Positions 32,810 to 42,403 of a stretch of 64,000 bases of DNA are shown one piece after another. Where the stretch lies: contig NZ_DDHJ01000002.1 in assembly GCF_002338065.1 (NCBI RefSeq), forward strand, positions 4,008-68,007, given 5' to 3'. The position numbers were made by a program, and so were the translations under genes. Position 1 is the first letter of the stretch. The number at the start of each line of letters is the position of its first letter. Below the pieces are notes generated by a model, which saw nothing but the letters and a program-made list of their open reading frames with translations, had not been told where the DNA came from and did not search any database. The DNA comes from Pseudomonas sp. UBA1879 (GTDB lineage: Bacteria; Pseudomonadota; Gammaproteobacteria; Pseudomonadales; Pseudomonadaceae).

Positions 32810-34033
32810 ATGAAATTTGTTGATGAAGTATCCATACGGGTGAAGGCCGGTGACGGCGGCAACGGTTGCATGAGCTTCCGTCGCGAAAAATTCATCGAAA
32901 ACGGTGGCCCTAACGGGGGTGACGGTGGCGATGGCGGCTCGATCTTCATGATCGCCGACGAAAACCTCAACACCCTGGTCGACTACCGCTACACCCGTCA
33001 CTTCGATGCCGAGCGTGGCTCCAACGGCGGCAGCACGGATTGCACCGGCCGCAAGGGTGAAGATCTGGTCCTGCGCGTCCCGGTCGGCACTACCGTCATC
33101 GATGCCAGTACCCAGGAAATCATCGGCGACTTGACCAAGGCCGGTCAGCGCCTGCTGGTGGCGCACGGCGGCTGGCACGGTCTGGGTAACACCCGCTTCA
33201 AATCCAGTACCAACCGCGCGCCGCGTCAAACCACGCCGGGCAAGCCGGGCGAGCAGCGTGATCTGAAGCTGGAAATGAAGGTCCTGGCGGACGTGGGTCT
33301 TTTGGGCTTGCCGAATGCGGGCAAGAGCACCTTTATCCGTTCGGTATCGGCCGCCAAGCCCAAAGTCGCCGACTACCCCTTCACCACGCTGGTGCCGAAC
33401 CTGGGCGTGGTCAGTGTCGACCGCTGGAAAAGCTTCGTCATCGCTGACATCCCGGGGCTGATCGAAGGCGCCTCAGATGGCGCAGGTTTGGGCATTCGCT
33501 TCCTCAAACACTTGGCGCGTACCCGCTTGCTGCTGCACCTCGTCGACATGGCGCCGCTGGATGAGAGCGATCCGGCTGATGCTGCGGAAGTGATCGTCAA
33601 CGAGCTGGTCAAATTCAGCCCGGCGCTGTCGGATCGTGATCGTTGGCTGGTGCTGAACAAGTGCGACATGCTTCCGGAAGATCAGCATGAAGCAGTCAAG
33701 GCGCAGATCATCGAGCGTCTGAACTGGACCGGCCCGGTGTACATGATCGCGGCGATTGCCAAGCAGGGCACCGAGCGCCTGAGCCACGACATCATGCGTT
33801 ATCTGGAAGACCGGGCGGATCGTCTGGCCAATGACCCGGCCTACGCCGAAGAGTTGGCTGAACTGGATCAGCGTATCGAAGACGAGGCACGAGCGCAGTT
33901 GCAGGCGCTGGACGACAAGCGTGCGTTGCGCCGCAGCGGCGTGAAAAGCGTGCATGACATGGGTGATGACGATTGGGACGAAGATTTCGAGGACGATGAA
34001 GACGGTCCGGAAATCATTTACGTTCGTGAGTGA
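32810..34033 (+). CDS. obg: GTPase Obg / CgtA
   Basis: The 407-residue protein has the glycine-rich Obg fold (residues 1-158, NGGPNGGDGGDGGS), followed by the GTPase domain with G1 GLPNAGKST near residue 166, G3 DIPGLIEGA near 213 and the NKCD motif near 285. The acidic C-terminal tail (DDDWDEDFEDDED) is typical. It acts in 50S assembly and stress control. GGGAGG lies about 8 nt before the ATG. It is separated from rpmA by a terminator and a 163-bp gap, so it probably has its own promoter. Confidence 0.96.
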   Translation: MKFVDEVSIRVKAGDGGNGCMSFRREKFIENGGPNGGDGGDGGSIFMIADENLNTLVDYRYTRHFDAERGSNGGSTDCTGRKGEDLVLRVPVGTTVIDASTQEIIGDLTKAGQRLLVAHGGWHGLGNTRFKSSTNRAPRQTTPGKPGEQRDLKLEMKVLADVGLLGLPNAGKSTFIRSVSAAKPKVADYPFTTLVPNLGVVSVDRWKSFVIADIPGLIEGASDGAGLGIRFLKHLARTRLLLHLVDMAPLDESDPADAAEVIVNELVKFSPALSDRDRWLVLNKCDMLPEDQHEAVKAQIIERLNWTGPVYMIAAIAKQGTERLSHDIMRYLEDRADRLANDPAYAEELAELDQRIEDEARAQLQALDDKRALRRSGVKSVHDMGDDDWDEDFEDDEDGPEIIYVRE

Positions 34034-34051
34034 TCGACTGAAGTAAACTAC

Positions 34052-34077
34052 AACGCCGCTGAATTCAGCGGCGTTTT
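34052..34077 (+). terminator. Terminator after obg
   Basis: AACGCCGCTGAATTCAGCGGCGTT is a perfect palindrome followed by TTTT, 18 bp after the stop. Confidence 0.85.
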
Positions 34078-34119
34078 AGTATCTCGGATTTGTACTCTCT
34101 GGCTTAAGGTTGAAAGATC

Positions 34120-35238
34120 ATGCGGAGCAAGGTGACAGGTGCCCAGCGTTGGGTCGTGAAGATCGGAAGTGCGCTGCTGACGGCGGACGGCAAAGGTCTT
34201 GATCGCAACGCGATGGGTGTTTGGGTCGAGCAGATGGTGGCGCTGCATGAGGCGGGCGTCGAGCTGGTTCTGGTTTCTTCCGGCGCGGTGGCGGCCGGGA
34301 TGAGTCGACTGGGCTGGGCTGCGCGACCGAGTGCCATGCATGAGCTTCAAGCCGCGGCCGCAATCGGCCAGATGGGCCTTGTTCAGGCTTGGGAGTCCAG
34401 CTTCGCGGAGCATGGCCGCCACACGGCGCAAATTCTGCTGACCCATGACGACCTGTCCGACCGCAAGCGCTACCTCAATGCGCGCAGCACCCTGCGCACG
34501 CTGGTCGAGCTGGGTGTCGTGCCGGTCATCAATGAAAACGACACGGTCGTGACTGATGAAATCCGCTTTGGCGACAACGATACGCTCGCAGCGCTGGTTG
34601 CCAATCTGGTGGAGGCCGATCTGCTGGTCATCCTCACCGACCGCGACGGCATGTTCGATGCCGATCCACGCAATAACCCTGAAGCGCAGTTGATCTACGA
34701 AGCCCGCGCCGATGATCCGGGGCTGGATGCTGTGGCGGGCGGTGCCGGCGGCGCGCTGGGTCGCGGAGGGATGCAGACCAAGCTGCGTGCTGCGCGTCTG
34801 GCGGCACGATCGGGTGCACACACGGTCATCGTAGGTGGCCGCATTGAGCGCGTACTGGCGCGCCTGAAGGCCGGCGAGCGACTGGGCACACTGCTGTCGC
34901 CTGAGCGCGAGATGTTGGCGGCGCGCAAGCAGTGGCTGGCCGGACATCTGCAAACCCGTGGCACGCTGGTGCTGGACGACGGCGCAGTCAAAGCGCTCAC
35001 TGAAAGCCACAAGAGCCTGTTGCCGGTGGGGGTAAAAGTGGTGCAGGGCAGCTTCCGTCGAGGCGAAATGGTGGTGTGCGTGGCTGCGGACGGCCGCGAA
35101 ATCGCCCGTGGCTTGAGCAACTACAGCGCACTCGAAGCGCAGAAAATCATTGGTCTGCCGTCAGACTCCATCGTTAAAACGTTGGGATACATGGCAGAAC
35201 CCGAATTGGTCCATCGCGACAACCTGATTCTGGTGTGA
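34120..35238 (+). CDS. proB: Glutamate 5-kinase
   Basis: The 372-residue protein phosphorylates glutamate in the first step of proline synthesis. The amino-acid kinase domain (VVKIGSALLTADGKG, LVSSGAVAAGM, PVINENDTV, FGDNDTLAALVA, TDRDGMFDADP) covers residues 1-255, and the C-terminal PUA domain covers about 280-365. AAGG lies 10 nt before the ATG. It is followed by creA after 28 bp; the obg-proB order is the usual one in Pseudomonas. Confidence 0.96.
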   Translation: MRSKVTGAQRWVVKIGSALLTADGKGLDRNAMGVWVEQMVALHEAGVELVLVSSGAVAAGMSRLGWAARPSAMHELQAAAAIGQMGLVQAWESSFAEHGRHTAQILLTHDDLSDRKRYLNARSTLRTLVELGVVPVINENDTVVTDEIRFGDNDTLAALVANLVEADLLVILTDRDGMFDADPRNNPEAQLIYEARADDPGLDAVAGGAGGALGRGGMQTKLRAARLAARSGAHTVIVGGRIERVLARLKAGERLGTLLSPEREMLAARKQWLAGHLQTRGTLVLDDGAVKALTESHKSLLPVGVKVVQGSFRRGEMVVCVAADGREIARGLSNYSALEAQKIIGLPSDSIVKTLGYMAEPELVHRDNLILV

Positions 35239-35266
35239 ATCGGGCTCTCTGATACAGGAAACTGCA

Positions 35267-35737
35267 ATGCGATTCGTAAGAAGCTTGTTGGGCGCTTTGC
35301 TGATGTTGCCCGTATTGGCATCAGCTGAAGAGATTGGTCAGGTATCGACCGTATTCAAATTCGTCGGCCCGAACGACCGGATCGTCGTCGAGGCATTCGA
35401 CGATCCCAAGGTCGACGGTGTGACCTGCTATTTGTCGCGTGCCAAGACAGGCGGGCTGAAGGGTGGGTTAGGCTTGGCCGAAGATCGTGCCGAAGCATCG
35501 ATTGCCTGTCGCCAGGTTGGCCCCATCCATTTCAAAGGTGAGCTCAAGGACGGCGACGAAGTGTTCAAGGAGCGTACGTCTCTGGTGTTTAAGACCATGC
35601 AGGTCGTGCGCTTCCTCGACAAAAAGCGCAATACGCTGGTGTACCTCGTCTACAGCGATCGCGTGATCGAAGGCAGCCCGCAGAATGCGGTCACAGCGAT
35701 TCCGATCGTGCAGTGGTCACCTGCGCCTGCACCTTGA
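35267..35737 (+). CDS. creA: CreA family exported protein
   Basis: The 156-residue protein starts MRFVRSLLGALLMLPVLASA, a cleavable signal peptide, followed by the CreA core EEIGQVSTVFKFVGPNDRIV and VDGVTCYLSRAKTGGLKG. Two cysteines remain in the mature protein (VTCYLS and IACRQV) and probably form a disulfide. CreA is periplasmic and its function is unknown. AGGA precedes the ATG, and the gene probably shares the proB transcript. Confidence 0.9.
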   Translation: MRFVRSLLGALLMLPVLASAEEIGQVSTVFKFVGPNDRIVVEAFDDPKVDGVTCYLSRAKTGGLKGGLGLAEDRAEASIACRQVGPIHFKGELKDGDEVFKERTSLVFKTMQVVRFLDKKRNTLVYLVYSDRVIEGSPQNAVTAIPIVQWSPAPAP

Positions 35738-35885
35738 AGTGATTTTTTGGGTGTTGCCGCTGTTGTAGGGGCTGGTCTGCTGTTGAACGCGGAAGATCAG
35801 TCGCCACTTCCGTTCCTGTCACGCCACTTTCGCCAGTGCGCAGGCACTCGATAGGGGTTGTGGTGGCGGGTAAATCGCAGGCAAT

Positions 35886-35912
35886 AAAAAACCGACCCTG
35901 AGGTCGGTTTTT
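35886..35912 (-). terminator. Terminator of rpsT
   Basis: AAAAACCGACC CTGA GGTCGGTTTTTT hairpin, 14 bp past the rpsT stop. It is flanked by A and T runs, so it may also end the creA transcript. Confidence 0.88.
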
Positions 35913-35925
35913 TGTAAACAGTCGC

Positions 35926-36201
35926 TTAGGCTGCAGCTTGGTTCAGAGCCTTGACGTGACCGTTCAGGCGGCTCTTATGGCGAGCAGCTTTGTTCTTGTG
36001 GATGATGCCTTTATCGGCCATGCGGTCGATAACTGGCACGGCCAGAACATAAGCAGCTTGCGCTTTTTCAGCGTCTTTTGCGTCGATGGCTTTCACTACG
36101 TTCTTGATGTAGGTACGAACCATGGAACGCAGGCTGGCGTTGTGGCTGCGACGCTTCTCAGCCTGTTTTGCACGTTTTTTGGCGGAAGGTGTGTTGGCCA
36201 C
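35926..36201 (-). CDS. rpsT: 30S ribosomal protein S20
   Basis: The 91-residue product reads MANTPSAKKRAKQAEKRRSHN, the standard S20 opening, all helical and Lys/Arg/Ala-rich. The start codon is GTG, with GAGGAG 7 nt upstream; no ATG gives the correct N-terminus. Non-ATG starts are also known for E. coli rpsT, where the UUG start takes part in autoregulation. It is divergent from murJ. Confidence 0.96.
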   Translation of the reverse strand: MANTPSAKKRAKQAEKRRSHNASLRSMVRTYIKNVVKAIDAKDAEKAQAAYVLAVPVIDRMADKGIIHKNKAARHKSRLNGHVKALNQAAA

Positions 36202-36451
36202 CGTCGAGCTCCTCGAAAGACTTGGGAAATAGCTAACAAAATAGGCCGCGAATCATGCCGATGAGTTTGGTGCTTGTCAAGGGCAGTTGATGCGTTCCGC
36301 TGAGTGGTCGCCGTGTGATGCCGTGGTCATTTCTTTCCGGCGTGCGACCTGTAAACTCGCGGGTTTTGGCTCAGTGCTGTTTTGCGGCGCGGAGTATCGC
36401 ATAAATGGCAAGCGCTTTGGCGCTTCCTTTGGTCGGGCGCACAACCTTTCG

Positions 36452-37996
36452 ATGAATCTACTCAAATCGCTTGCCGCCGTTAGCTCTATCACAATGCTTT
36501 CGCGGGTTCTGGGCTTTATCCGCGACACCATTATCGCCCGGGCTTTCGGTGCCGGGATGGCGACGGATGCTTTCTTTATCGCCTTCAAATTGCCTAACCT
36601 GCTGCGCCGGATTTTTGCCGAGGGCGCCTTCTCTCAGGCATTCGTCCCGATCCTTGCGGAATATAAAAGCCAGCAAGGGGAGGAGGCGACCCGGACGTTC
36701 GTTGCGTATGTCACTGGGTTGCTGACCCTGGCGCTGGCGGTGGTCACGGTGCTGGGCATTCTGTTCGCGCCATGGGTGATCTGGGCGACGGCACCGGGTT
36801 TCGCCGACACGCCGGAAAAATTCCAGCTGACCTCCGATCTGCTGCGCGTGACCTTTCCTTATATATTGCTGATTTCACTGTCATCGCTGGCGGGGGCCAT
36901 TCTCAACACGTGGAACCGGTTCTCGGTGCCCGCCTGCGTGCCGACGCTGCTCAACCTGGCAATGATCTTCTTCGCGCTGTTTCTCACGCCATATTTTCAC
37001 CCGCCAGTGATGGCCCTCGGGTGGGCGGTGCTGGCGGGCGGCCTGTTGCAACTGCTGTATCAACTGCCGCACCTCAAGAAGATCGGCATGCTGGTGCTGC
37101 CGAGGCTTAACCTGAAGGACGCGGGTGTCTGGCGCGTGATGAAACAGATGCTGCCGGCCATGTTGGGGGTATCGGTTAGTCAGATTTCCCTGATCATCAA
37201 CACCATCTTCGCGTCGTTTCTGGTGGCTGGCTCGGTGTCGTGGATGTACTACGCCGACCGTCTGATGGAGTTGCCATCGGGGGTGCTGGGTGTGGCGTTG
37301 GGTACGATTTTGCTGCCGATTCTTTCCAAGACTTACGCCAACCGGGACCGTCAGGAGTATTCGCGCATTCTGGATTGGGGTCTGCGTCTGTGTTTCGTGC
37401 TGGTGCTGCCCTGCACCCTGGCGCTTGGATTGCTCGCCGAGCCGCTCACTGTTTCGCTTTTTCAATATGGCAAGTTCGATGGTCACGATGCCGCGATGAC
37501 TCAGCGTGCGCTGATCGGTTACGCCGTCGGGCTGCTCGGCATCATTGTGATCAAGGTGTTGGCTCCAGGCTTCTACGCTCAACAAAATATTCGCACGCCG
37601 GTGAAAATCGCCATCTTCACCCTCATAGTGACGCAAGCCTTCAACGTATTGTTCGTCTATGGCGTACAGCTGGCCCATGCCGGGTTGGCATTGGCCATCA
37701 GCATGGGCGCGTGCCTGAATGCTTTGCTTCTTTATTGGCAACTCCGCAAACAGGACCTGTACCAGCCGCAACCGGGTTGGCCTGCGTTCCTGATCAAGCT
37801 CTTCGTGGCAGTCTTGGTGATGTCGGCTGTTCTGCTGGGCTTGATGCACGTGATGCCATCCTGGTCGGACGGGCAAATGATCGAGCGGTTTGTCCGGTTG
37901 GGCGGGTTAGTGGTTGCGGGGGTGATTGCCTATTTCGGCATGTTGCTGTTGCTGGGGTTTCGCCTCAAGGATTTTGCCCGCAAGGCAATCATGTAG
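36452..37996 (+). CDS. murJ: Lipid II flippase MurJ (MviN)
   Basis: The 514-residue membrane protein has about 14 hydrophobic segments and the MurJ signatures SSITMLSRVLGFIRDTIIARAFG at the N-terminus (shown in part), PNLLRRIFAEGAFSQAFVP and YYADRLMELPSGVLGVALGT. It flips lipid II across the inner membrane for peptidoglycan synthesis. The start at 36452 gives MNLLKSLAAVSS, the conserved N-terminus; the open frame extends 55 codons upstream without family sequence. The ribosome-binding site is weak. ribF follows after 118 bp. Confidence 0.95.
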   Translation: MNLLKSLAAVSSITMLSRVLGFIRDTIIARAFGAGMATDAFFIAFKLPNLLRRIFAEGAFSQAFVPILAEYKSQQGEEATRTFVAYVTGLLTLALAVVTVLGILFAPWVIWATAPGFADTPEKFQLTSDLLRVTFPYILLISLSSLAGAILNTWNRFSVPACVPTLLNLAMIFFALFLTPYFHPPVMALGWAVLAGGLLQLLYQLPHLKKIGMLVLPRLNLKDAGVWRVMKQMLPAMLGVSVSQISLIINTIFASFLVAGSVSWMYYADRLMELPSGVLGVALGTILLPILSKTYANRDRQEYSRILDWGLRLCFVLVLPCTLALGLLAEPLTVSLFQYGKFDGHDAAMTQRALIGYAVGLLGIIVIKVLAPGFYAQQNIRTPVKIAIFTLIVTQAFNVLFVYGVQLAHAGLALAISMGACLNALLLYWQLRKQDLYQPQPGWPAFLIKLFVAVLVMSAVLLGLMHVMPSWSDGQMIERFVRLGGLVVAGVIAYFGMLLLLGFRLKDFARKAIM

Positions 37997-38080
37997 GATC
38001 AGTCGTCGGTTTTTGCCGGTTAACGCCGATTGTTGTTGTTTGGCAGGATGCGTCGCCTGTCGTTGACGGCGGTGTGTGGT

Positions 38081-38086
38081 TATAAT
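38081..38086 (+). promoter_or_regulatory. Candidate -10 element (TATAAT) before ribF
   Basis: A perfect TATAAT lies 29 bp before the ribF start. The -35 at the normal distance is weak (TGTCGT); TTGACG lies only 12 bp upstream. Confidence 0.4.
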
Positions 38087-38114
38087 CGGCCACTTTATGA
38101 GCAAGAAGCGCGTT

Positions 38115-39050
38115 ATGCAGCTGGTTCGAGGCCTTCACAACCTGCGCCCCCAGCATCGGGGCTGCGTCGCCACTATTGGCAATTTCGACGGCGTTCATCG
38201 TGGCCACCAGGCGATCCTGGCGCGGTTGCGTGAGCGCGCCGTGGAATTGGGCCTGCCCAGTTGCGTCGTGATTTTCGAGCCGCAGCCGCGTGAGTTCTTC
38301 GCGCCCGAGACAGCCCCGGCGCGTCTGGCGCGCTTGAGAGACAAGCTTGATCTGCTGGCCGCCGAGGGCGTCGATCTGGTGCTTTGCCTGGCGTTCAATC
38401 AGCGCTTGTGCAAACTGAGCGCTGCCGAATTCGTCGACACCGTGTTGATCGACGGCCTGGGCGTGAAGCATCTGGAGGTCGGTGACGATTTTCGTTTTGG
38501 TTGCGACCGGCTAGGCGATTTCGCGTTCTTGCAGAAGGTCGGTGCCGAAAAAGGCTTCAGTGTCGAAGCGGCGCAGACGGTCGAAATTGAAGGTGAGCGC
38601 GTCAGCAGCACCAAGGTGCGCACCGCGCTGTCTGCCGGGGACTTTGCCCTCGCCGAGCGGCTGCTGGGGCGGCCGTTCGAGATATCAGGCCGTGTACTGC
38701 ATGGACAGAAGCTGGCGCGTCAATTGGGTACGCCGACCGCAAATGTGCAGCTCAAGCGCCGTCGCGTGCCGTTGACCGGGGTTTATCTGGTCAGCGCGCA
38801 GATCGACGGCAAGGTGTGGCCGGGTGTTGCCAACATTGGCGTGCGGCCTAGCGTGGCGGGGGATGGACGTCCCCACCTTGAAATACATCTGCTGGATTTT
38901 GCCGGTGATATCTATGGCCGGCGCCTGACGGTGGTCTTCCACCAAAAGCTGCGTGATGAGCAGCGTTTTGCCTCGCTTGAGGCGCTTAAGACGGCGATCG
39001 ATGCGGATGTCGCTGCCGCCCGTGCCCACTGGGGCATGGTCAACCGCTAA
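38115..39050 (+). CDS. ribF: Bifunctional riboflavin kinase / FAD synthetase
   Basis: The 311-residue protein makes FMN and FAD. The N-terminal nucleotidyltransferase domain has ATIGNFDGVHRGHQAIL near residue 17 and ISSTKVRTAL-like VSSTKVRTAL near 162. The C-terminal flavokinase domain has GRVLHGQKLARQLGTPTANV near 195 and VANIGVRPS. The start at 38115 (MQLVRGLHNLRP) gives the family N-terminus; an earlier in-frame ATG at 38076 would add 13 residues. ileS begins 13 bp after the stop, so the two are co-transcribed, as usual in Proteobacteria. Confidence 0.95.
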   Translation: MQLVRGLHNLRPQHRGCVATIGNFDGVHRGHQAILARLRERAVELGLPSCVVIFEPQPREFFAPETAPARLARLRDKLDLLAAEGVDLVLCLAFNQRLCKLSAAEFVDTVLIDGLGVKHLEVGDDFRFGCDRLGDFAFLQKVGAEKGFSVEAAQTVEIEGERVSSTKVRTALSAGDFALAERLLGRPFEISGRVLHGQKLARQLGTPTANVQLKRRRVPLTGVYLVSAQIDGKVWPGVANIGVRPSVAGDGRPHLEIHLLDFAGDIYGRRLTVVFHQKLRDEQRFASLEALKTAIDADVAAARAHWGMVNR

Positions 39051-39063
39051 TTTAGAGCCTGAA

Positions 39064-41895
39064 ATGACCGACTACAAAGCCACGCTTAATCTTCCGGACA
39101 CCGCCTTCCCAATGAAGGCCGGCCTGCCCCAGCGCGAGCCGCAAACTCTGCAGCGCTGGGACAGCATTGGCCTGTACCAGAAGCTGCGCGAAATTGGCAA
39201 AGATCGTCCAAAGTTCGTCCTGCACGACGGTCCTCCGTACGCCAACGGCAACATCCACATCGGTCATGCGGTCAACAAGATTCTCAAGGACATGATCGTC
39301 CGTTCGAAGACCCTGTCGGGCTTCGACGCACCTTATGTGCCGGGCTGGGACTGCCACGGTCTGCCGATCGAGCACAAGGTCGAAGTCACTCACGGTAAAA
39401 ACCTGCCTGCCGACAAAACTCGCGAACTGTGCCGTGCGTATGCCGCCGAGCAGATCGAAGGTCAGAAAGCCGAATTCATTCGCTTGGGTGTGCTGGGCGA
39501 TTGGGCCAACCCGTATCGCACCATGGACTTCGTCAACGAAGCCGGGGAGATCCGTGCGTTGGCCGAAATGGTCAAGAATGGCTTCGTGTTCAAGGGTCTC
39601 AAGCCTGTTAACTGGTGTTTCGATTGCGGTTCTGCCCTGGCGGAAGCGGAGGTCGAATATCAGGACAAAAAGTCATCGACCATCGATGTCGCCTTCCCGG
39701 TCGCCGATGCCGACAAGCTCGCTGCGGTGTTTGGCCTTTCGAGCCTGAGCAAACCTGCAGCCATCGTGATCTGGACCACCACGCCGTGGACCATTCCGGC
39801 GAACCAGGCGCTCAACGTTCACCCTGAATTCACCTACGCGCTGGTGGACACCGGTGAGCGTCTGCTGGTGCTGGCACAAGAGCTGGTCGAAGCGTCCCTC
39901 AAACGCTGGAATCTCGAAGGTTCGGTAATGGCGACTGCACCGGGTGCGGCGCTGGAGCGCGTCAACTTCCGTCACCCTTTCTACGATCGTCTGTCGCCGG
40001 TTTACCTGGCCGAGTACGTCGAGCTGGGCGCAGGCACCGGCGTGGTTCACTCCGCCCCTGCTTACGGTGAAGATGACTTCGTGACCTGCAAGCATTACGG
40101 CATGACCAACGACGAGATTCTGACCCCGGTGCAGAGCAACGGCGTGTACTCGGAATCGTTGGAATTCTTTGGCGGCCAGTTCATCTGGAAGGCCAATCCG
40201 GCCATCATCGATAAGCTGCAGGAAGTCGGTGCGCTGCTGCACACCGAAACCATCACCCACAGTTATATGCATTGCTGGCGCCACAAGAGCCCCCTTATCT
40301 ACCGCGCTACCGCGCAGTGGTTCGTGGGCATGGACAGGCAGCCTGCTTCGGGCGATACCTTGCGCAATCGTGCGGTCAAGGCCATCGAAGAAACCAAATT
40401 CGTCCCTTCGTGGGGGCAGGCGCGTTTGCATTCGATGATTGCCAACCGCCCTGACTGGTGCATCTCCCGTCAACGCAACTGGGGCGTGCCGATCCCGTTC
40501 TTCCTGAACAAGGAAAGCGGCGAACTGCATCCGCGCACCGTTGAGCTCATGGAAGAAGTGGCCAAGCGCGTCGAGAACGAGGGCATCGAAGCCTGGTTCA
40601 AGATGGACGCCGCGGAATTGCTGGGTGATGAAGCTTCGCAGTACGACAAGATCTCTGACACGCTGGACGTCTGGTTCGACTCGGGCACCACGCACTGGCA
40701 TGTTTTGCGTGGTTCGCACCCAATGGGCCACGACAGCGGCCCACGCGCCGACCTGTACCTGGAAGGTTCTGACCAACACCGCGGCTGGTTCCACTCGTCC
40801 CTGCTGACCGGCAGTGCCATTGATGGCCATGCGCCGTACCGTGAGCTGTTGACCCACGGCTTCACCGTCGACGAGAACGGCCGGAAGATGTCCAAGTCGC
40901 TGGGCAACGTGATCGCGCCGCAGAAGGTCAACGACACCCTGGGCGCCGATATCATGCGTCTTTGGGTTTCGGCCACCGATTACTCCGGCGAGATGGCCGT
41001 TTCCGAAACCATCCTGCAACGCAGCGCCGACGCGTACCGTCGTATCCGCAACACCGCGCGTTTCCTGCTTTCCAACCTGACTGGCTTCAACCCGGCGACC
41101 GACCTCTTGCCGGCAGATGAAATGCTGGCGCTGGACCGTTGGGCCGTGGACCGCACGCTGTTGCTGCAACGTGAGCTGCAAGAGCACTACGGCGAATACC
41201 GTTTCTGGAACGTCTACTCGAAAGTGCACAACTTCTGCGTGCAGGAGCTGGGCGGCTTCTATCTGGATATCATCAAGGACCGCCAGTACACCACCGGCGC
41301 CAACAGCAAGGCGCGCCGTTCGTGCCAGACGGCGCTGTTCCATATCTCTGAAGCGCTGGTGCGCTGGATCGCTCCGATCCTCGCGTTCACCGCTGACGAG
41401 CTGTGGCAATACATGCCGGGCGAGCGCAACGAGTCGGTCATGCTCAACACCTGGTATGAAGGTTTGAGCGAGCTGCCGGAAGGGTTCGAGCTGGACCGCG
41501 CCTACTGGGATCGCGTCATGGCAGTGAAGGCGGCAGTCAACAAGGAACTGGAAAACCAGCGCACGGCGAAGGCCATCGGTGGCAACTTGCAGGCCGAAGT
41601 GACGCTTTACGCCGAGGACGCCTTGACAGCCGATCTGGCGAAACTGGGCGATGAGCTGCGTTTCGTGCTGATCACGTCCAAGGCGGGCGTAGCGCCCTTC
41701 GTCAATGCACCGTCCGATGCTGTAGTGACCGACGTCGCTGGTCTGAAGCTGAAGGTGGTCAAGTCGGGCTACACCAAGTGCGCCCGTTGCTGGCACTTCC
41801 GCGAGGACGTCGGTGTGAGCGCCGAGCACCCGGAAATCTGCGGTCGTTGTGTCGACAACATCAGCGGTGCAGGTGAGGTTCGTCACTATGCCTAA
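39064..41895 (+). CDS. ileS: Isoleucyl-tRNA synthetase
   Basis: The 943-residue class I synthetase shows the HIGH motif in NGNIHIGHAVNK near residue 65, an editing domain in the middle (WTTTPWTIPANQAL), the KMSKS motif (GRKMSKSLGN) near 608, and a C-terminal zinc finger CARCWHF...CGRC. It charges tRNA-Ile. The length fits the bacterial type without the mupirocin-resistant IleS2 features. Its stop overlaps the lspA start by 8 bp, showing tight coupling in the ribF-ileS-lspA-fkpB-ispH operon. Confidence 0.97.
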   Translation: MTDYKATLNLPDTAFPMKAGLPQREPQTLQRWDSIGLYQKLREIGKDRPKFVLHDGPPYANGNIHIGHAVNKILKDMIVRSKTLSGFDAPYVPGWDCHGLPIEHKVEVTHGKNLPADKTRELCRAYAAEQIEGQKAEFIRLGVLGDWANPYRTMDFVNEAGEIRALAEMVKNGFVFKGLKPVNWCFDCGSALAEAEVEYQDKKSSTIDVAFPVADADKLAAVFGLSSLSKPAAIVIWTTTPWTIPANQALNVHPEFTYALVDTGERLLVLAQELVEASLKRWNLEGSVMATAPGAALERVNFRHPFYDRLSPVYLAEYVELGAGTGVVHSAPAYGEDDFVTCKHYGMTNDEILTPVQSNGVYSESLEFFGGQFIWKANPAIIDKLQEVGALLHTETITHSYMHCWRHKSPLIYRATAQWFVGMDRQPASGDTLRNRAVKAIEETKFVPSWGQARLHSMIANRPDWCISRQRNWGVPIPFFLNKESGELHPRTVELMEEVAKRVENEGIEAWFKMDAAELLGDEASQYDKISDTLDVWFDSGTTHWHVLRGSHPMGHDSGPRADLYLEGSDQHRGWFHSSLLTGSAIDGHAPYRELLTHGFTVDENGRKMSKSLGNVIAPQKVNDTLGADIMRLWVSATDYSGEMAVSETILQRSADAYRRIRNTARFLLSNLTGFNPATDLLPADEMLALDRWAVDRTLLLQRELQEHYGEYRFWNVYSKVHNFCVQELGGFYLDIIKDRQYTTGANSKARRSCQTALFHISEALVRWIAPILAFTADELWQYMPGERNESVMLNTWYEGLSELPEGFELDRAYWDRVMAVKAAVNKELENQRTAKAIGGNLQAEVTLYAEDALTADLAKLGDELRFVLITSKAGVAPFVNAPSDAVVTDVAGLKLKVVKSGYTKCARCWHFREDVGVSAEHPEICGRCVDNISGAGEVRHYA

Positions 41896-42403
41896 TGCGT
41901 CGGCTGGCCGTATGGGCCGCTTGAGCTGGCTGTGGTTGAGCGTGCTTGTCGTGGTCATTGACCAGGCCAGCAAGTTCTACTTCGAGAACGCCCTGACCCT
42001 GTATCAACAAATTGTTGTCATCCCCAGCTATTTCAGCTGGACGCTGGCCTACAACACGGGTGCAGCCTTCAGTTTTCTGGCGGACAGCTCGGGCTGGCAG
42101 CGCTGGTTGTTCGCACTGATCGCGGTGGTGGTCAGTGCAGTGCTGGTGGTCTGGCTGAAGCGTTTGGGACGTGATGACACTTGGCTCGCGATTGCGCTGG
42201 CCCTGGTGTTGGGCGGCGCGCTGGGCAATTTGTACGACCGCATTGCGATCGGCCATGTCATCGACTTCGTGTTGGTGCACTGGGACACCCGCTGGTACTT
42301 CCCAGCCTTCAACTTCGCGGACAGCGCCATTACTGTCGGCGCGATCATGCTTGCTCTGGACATGTTCAAGAGCAAGAAAACCGGAGAGCCCGTTCATGAC
42401 TGA
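41888..42403 (+). CDS. lspA: Lipoprotein signal peptidase (signal peptidase II)
   Basis: The 171-residue protein has four membrane segments and the aspartyl-protease pair in GNLYDRIAIGHVIDF and FNFADSAITVG. It removes signal peptides from diacylglyceryl-modified prolipoproteins in the inner membrane; likely substrates in this window include BamD and the three halovibrin-like lipoproteins. The ATG at 41888 overlaps ileS by 8 bp, and the stop overlaps fkpB by 8 bp. Confidence 0.96.
   Translation: MPNASAGRMGRLSWLWLSVLVVVIDQASKFYFENALTLYQQIVVIPSYFSWTLAYNTGAAFSFLADSSGWQRWLFALIAVVVSAVLVVWLKRLGRDDTWLAIALALVLGGALGNLYDRIAIGHVIDFVLVHWDTRWYFPAFNFADSAITVGAIMLALDMFKSKKTGEPVHD

Noticed and set aside
35745..35885. 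Possible REP element after creA (TTGTAGGGGCTGG...)
   Set aside because: Only one arm is present; no matching inverted arm follows at a useful distance.
36287..36451. An extended N-terminus for MurJ (55 extra codons)
   Set aside because: The extra sequence is unlike MurJ, runs through the promoter region shared with rpsT, and the conserved N-terminus starts at 36452.
39673..41973. A 766-codon open frame on the minus strand opposite ileS
   Set aside because: It lies wholly antisense to ileS, has biased composition from the GC-rich third codon positions, no ribosome-binding site and no family motif.
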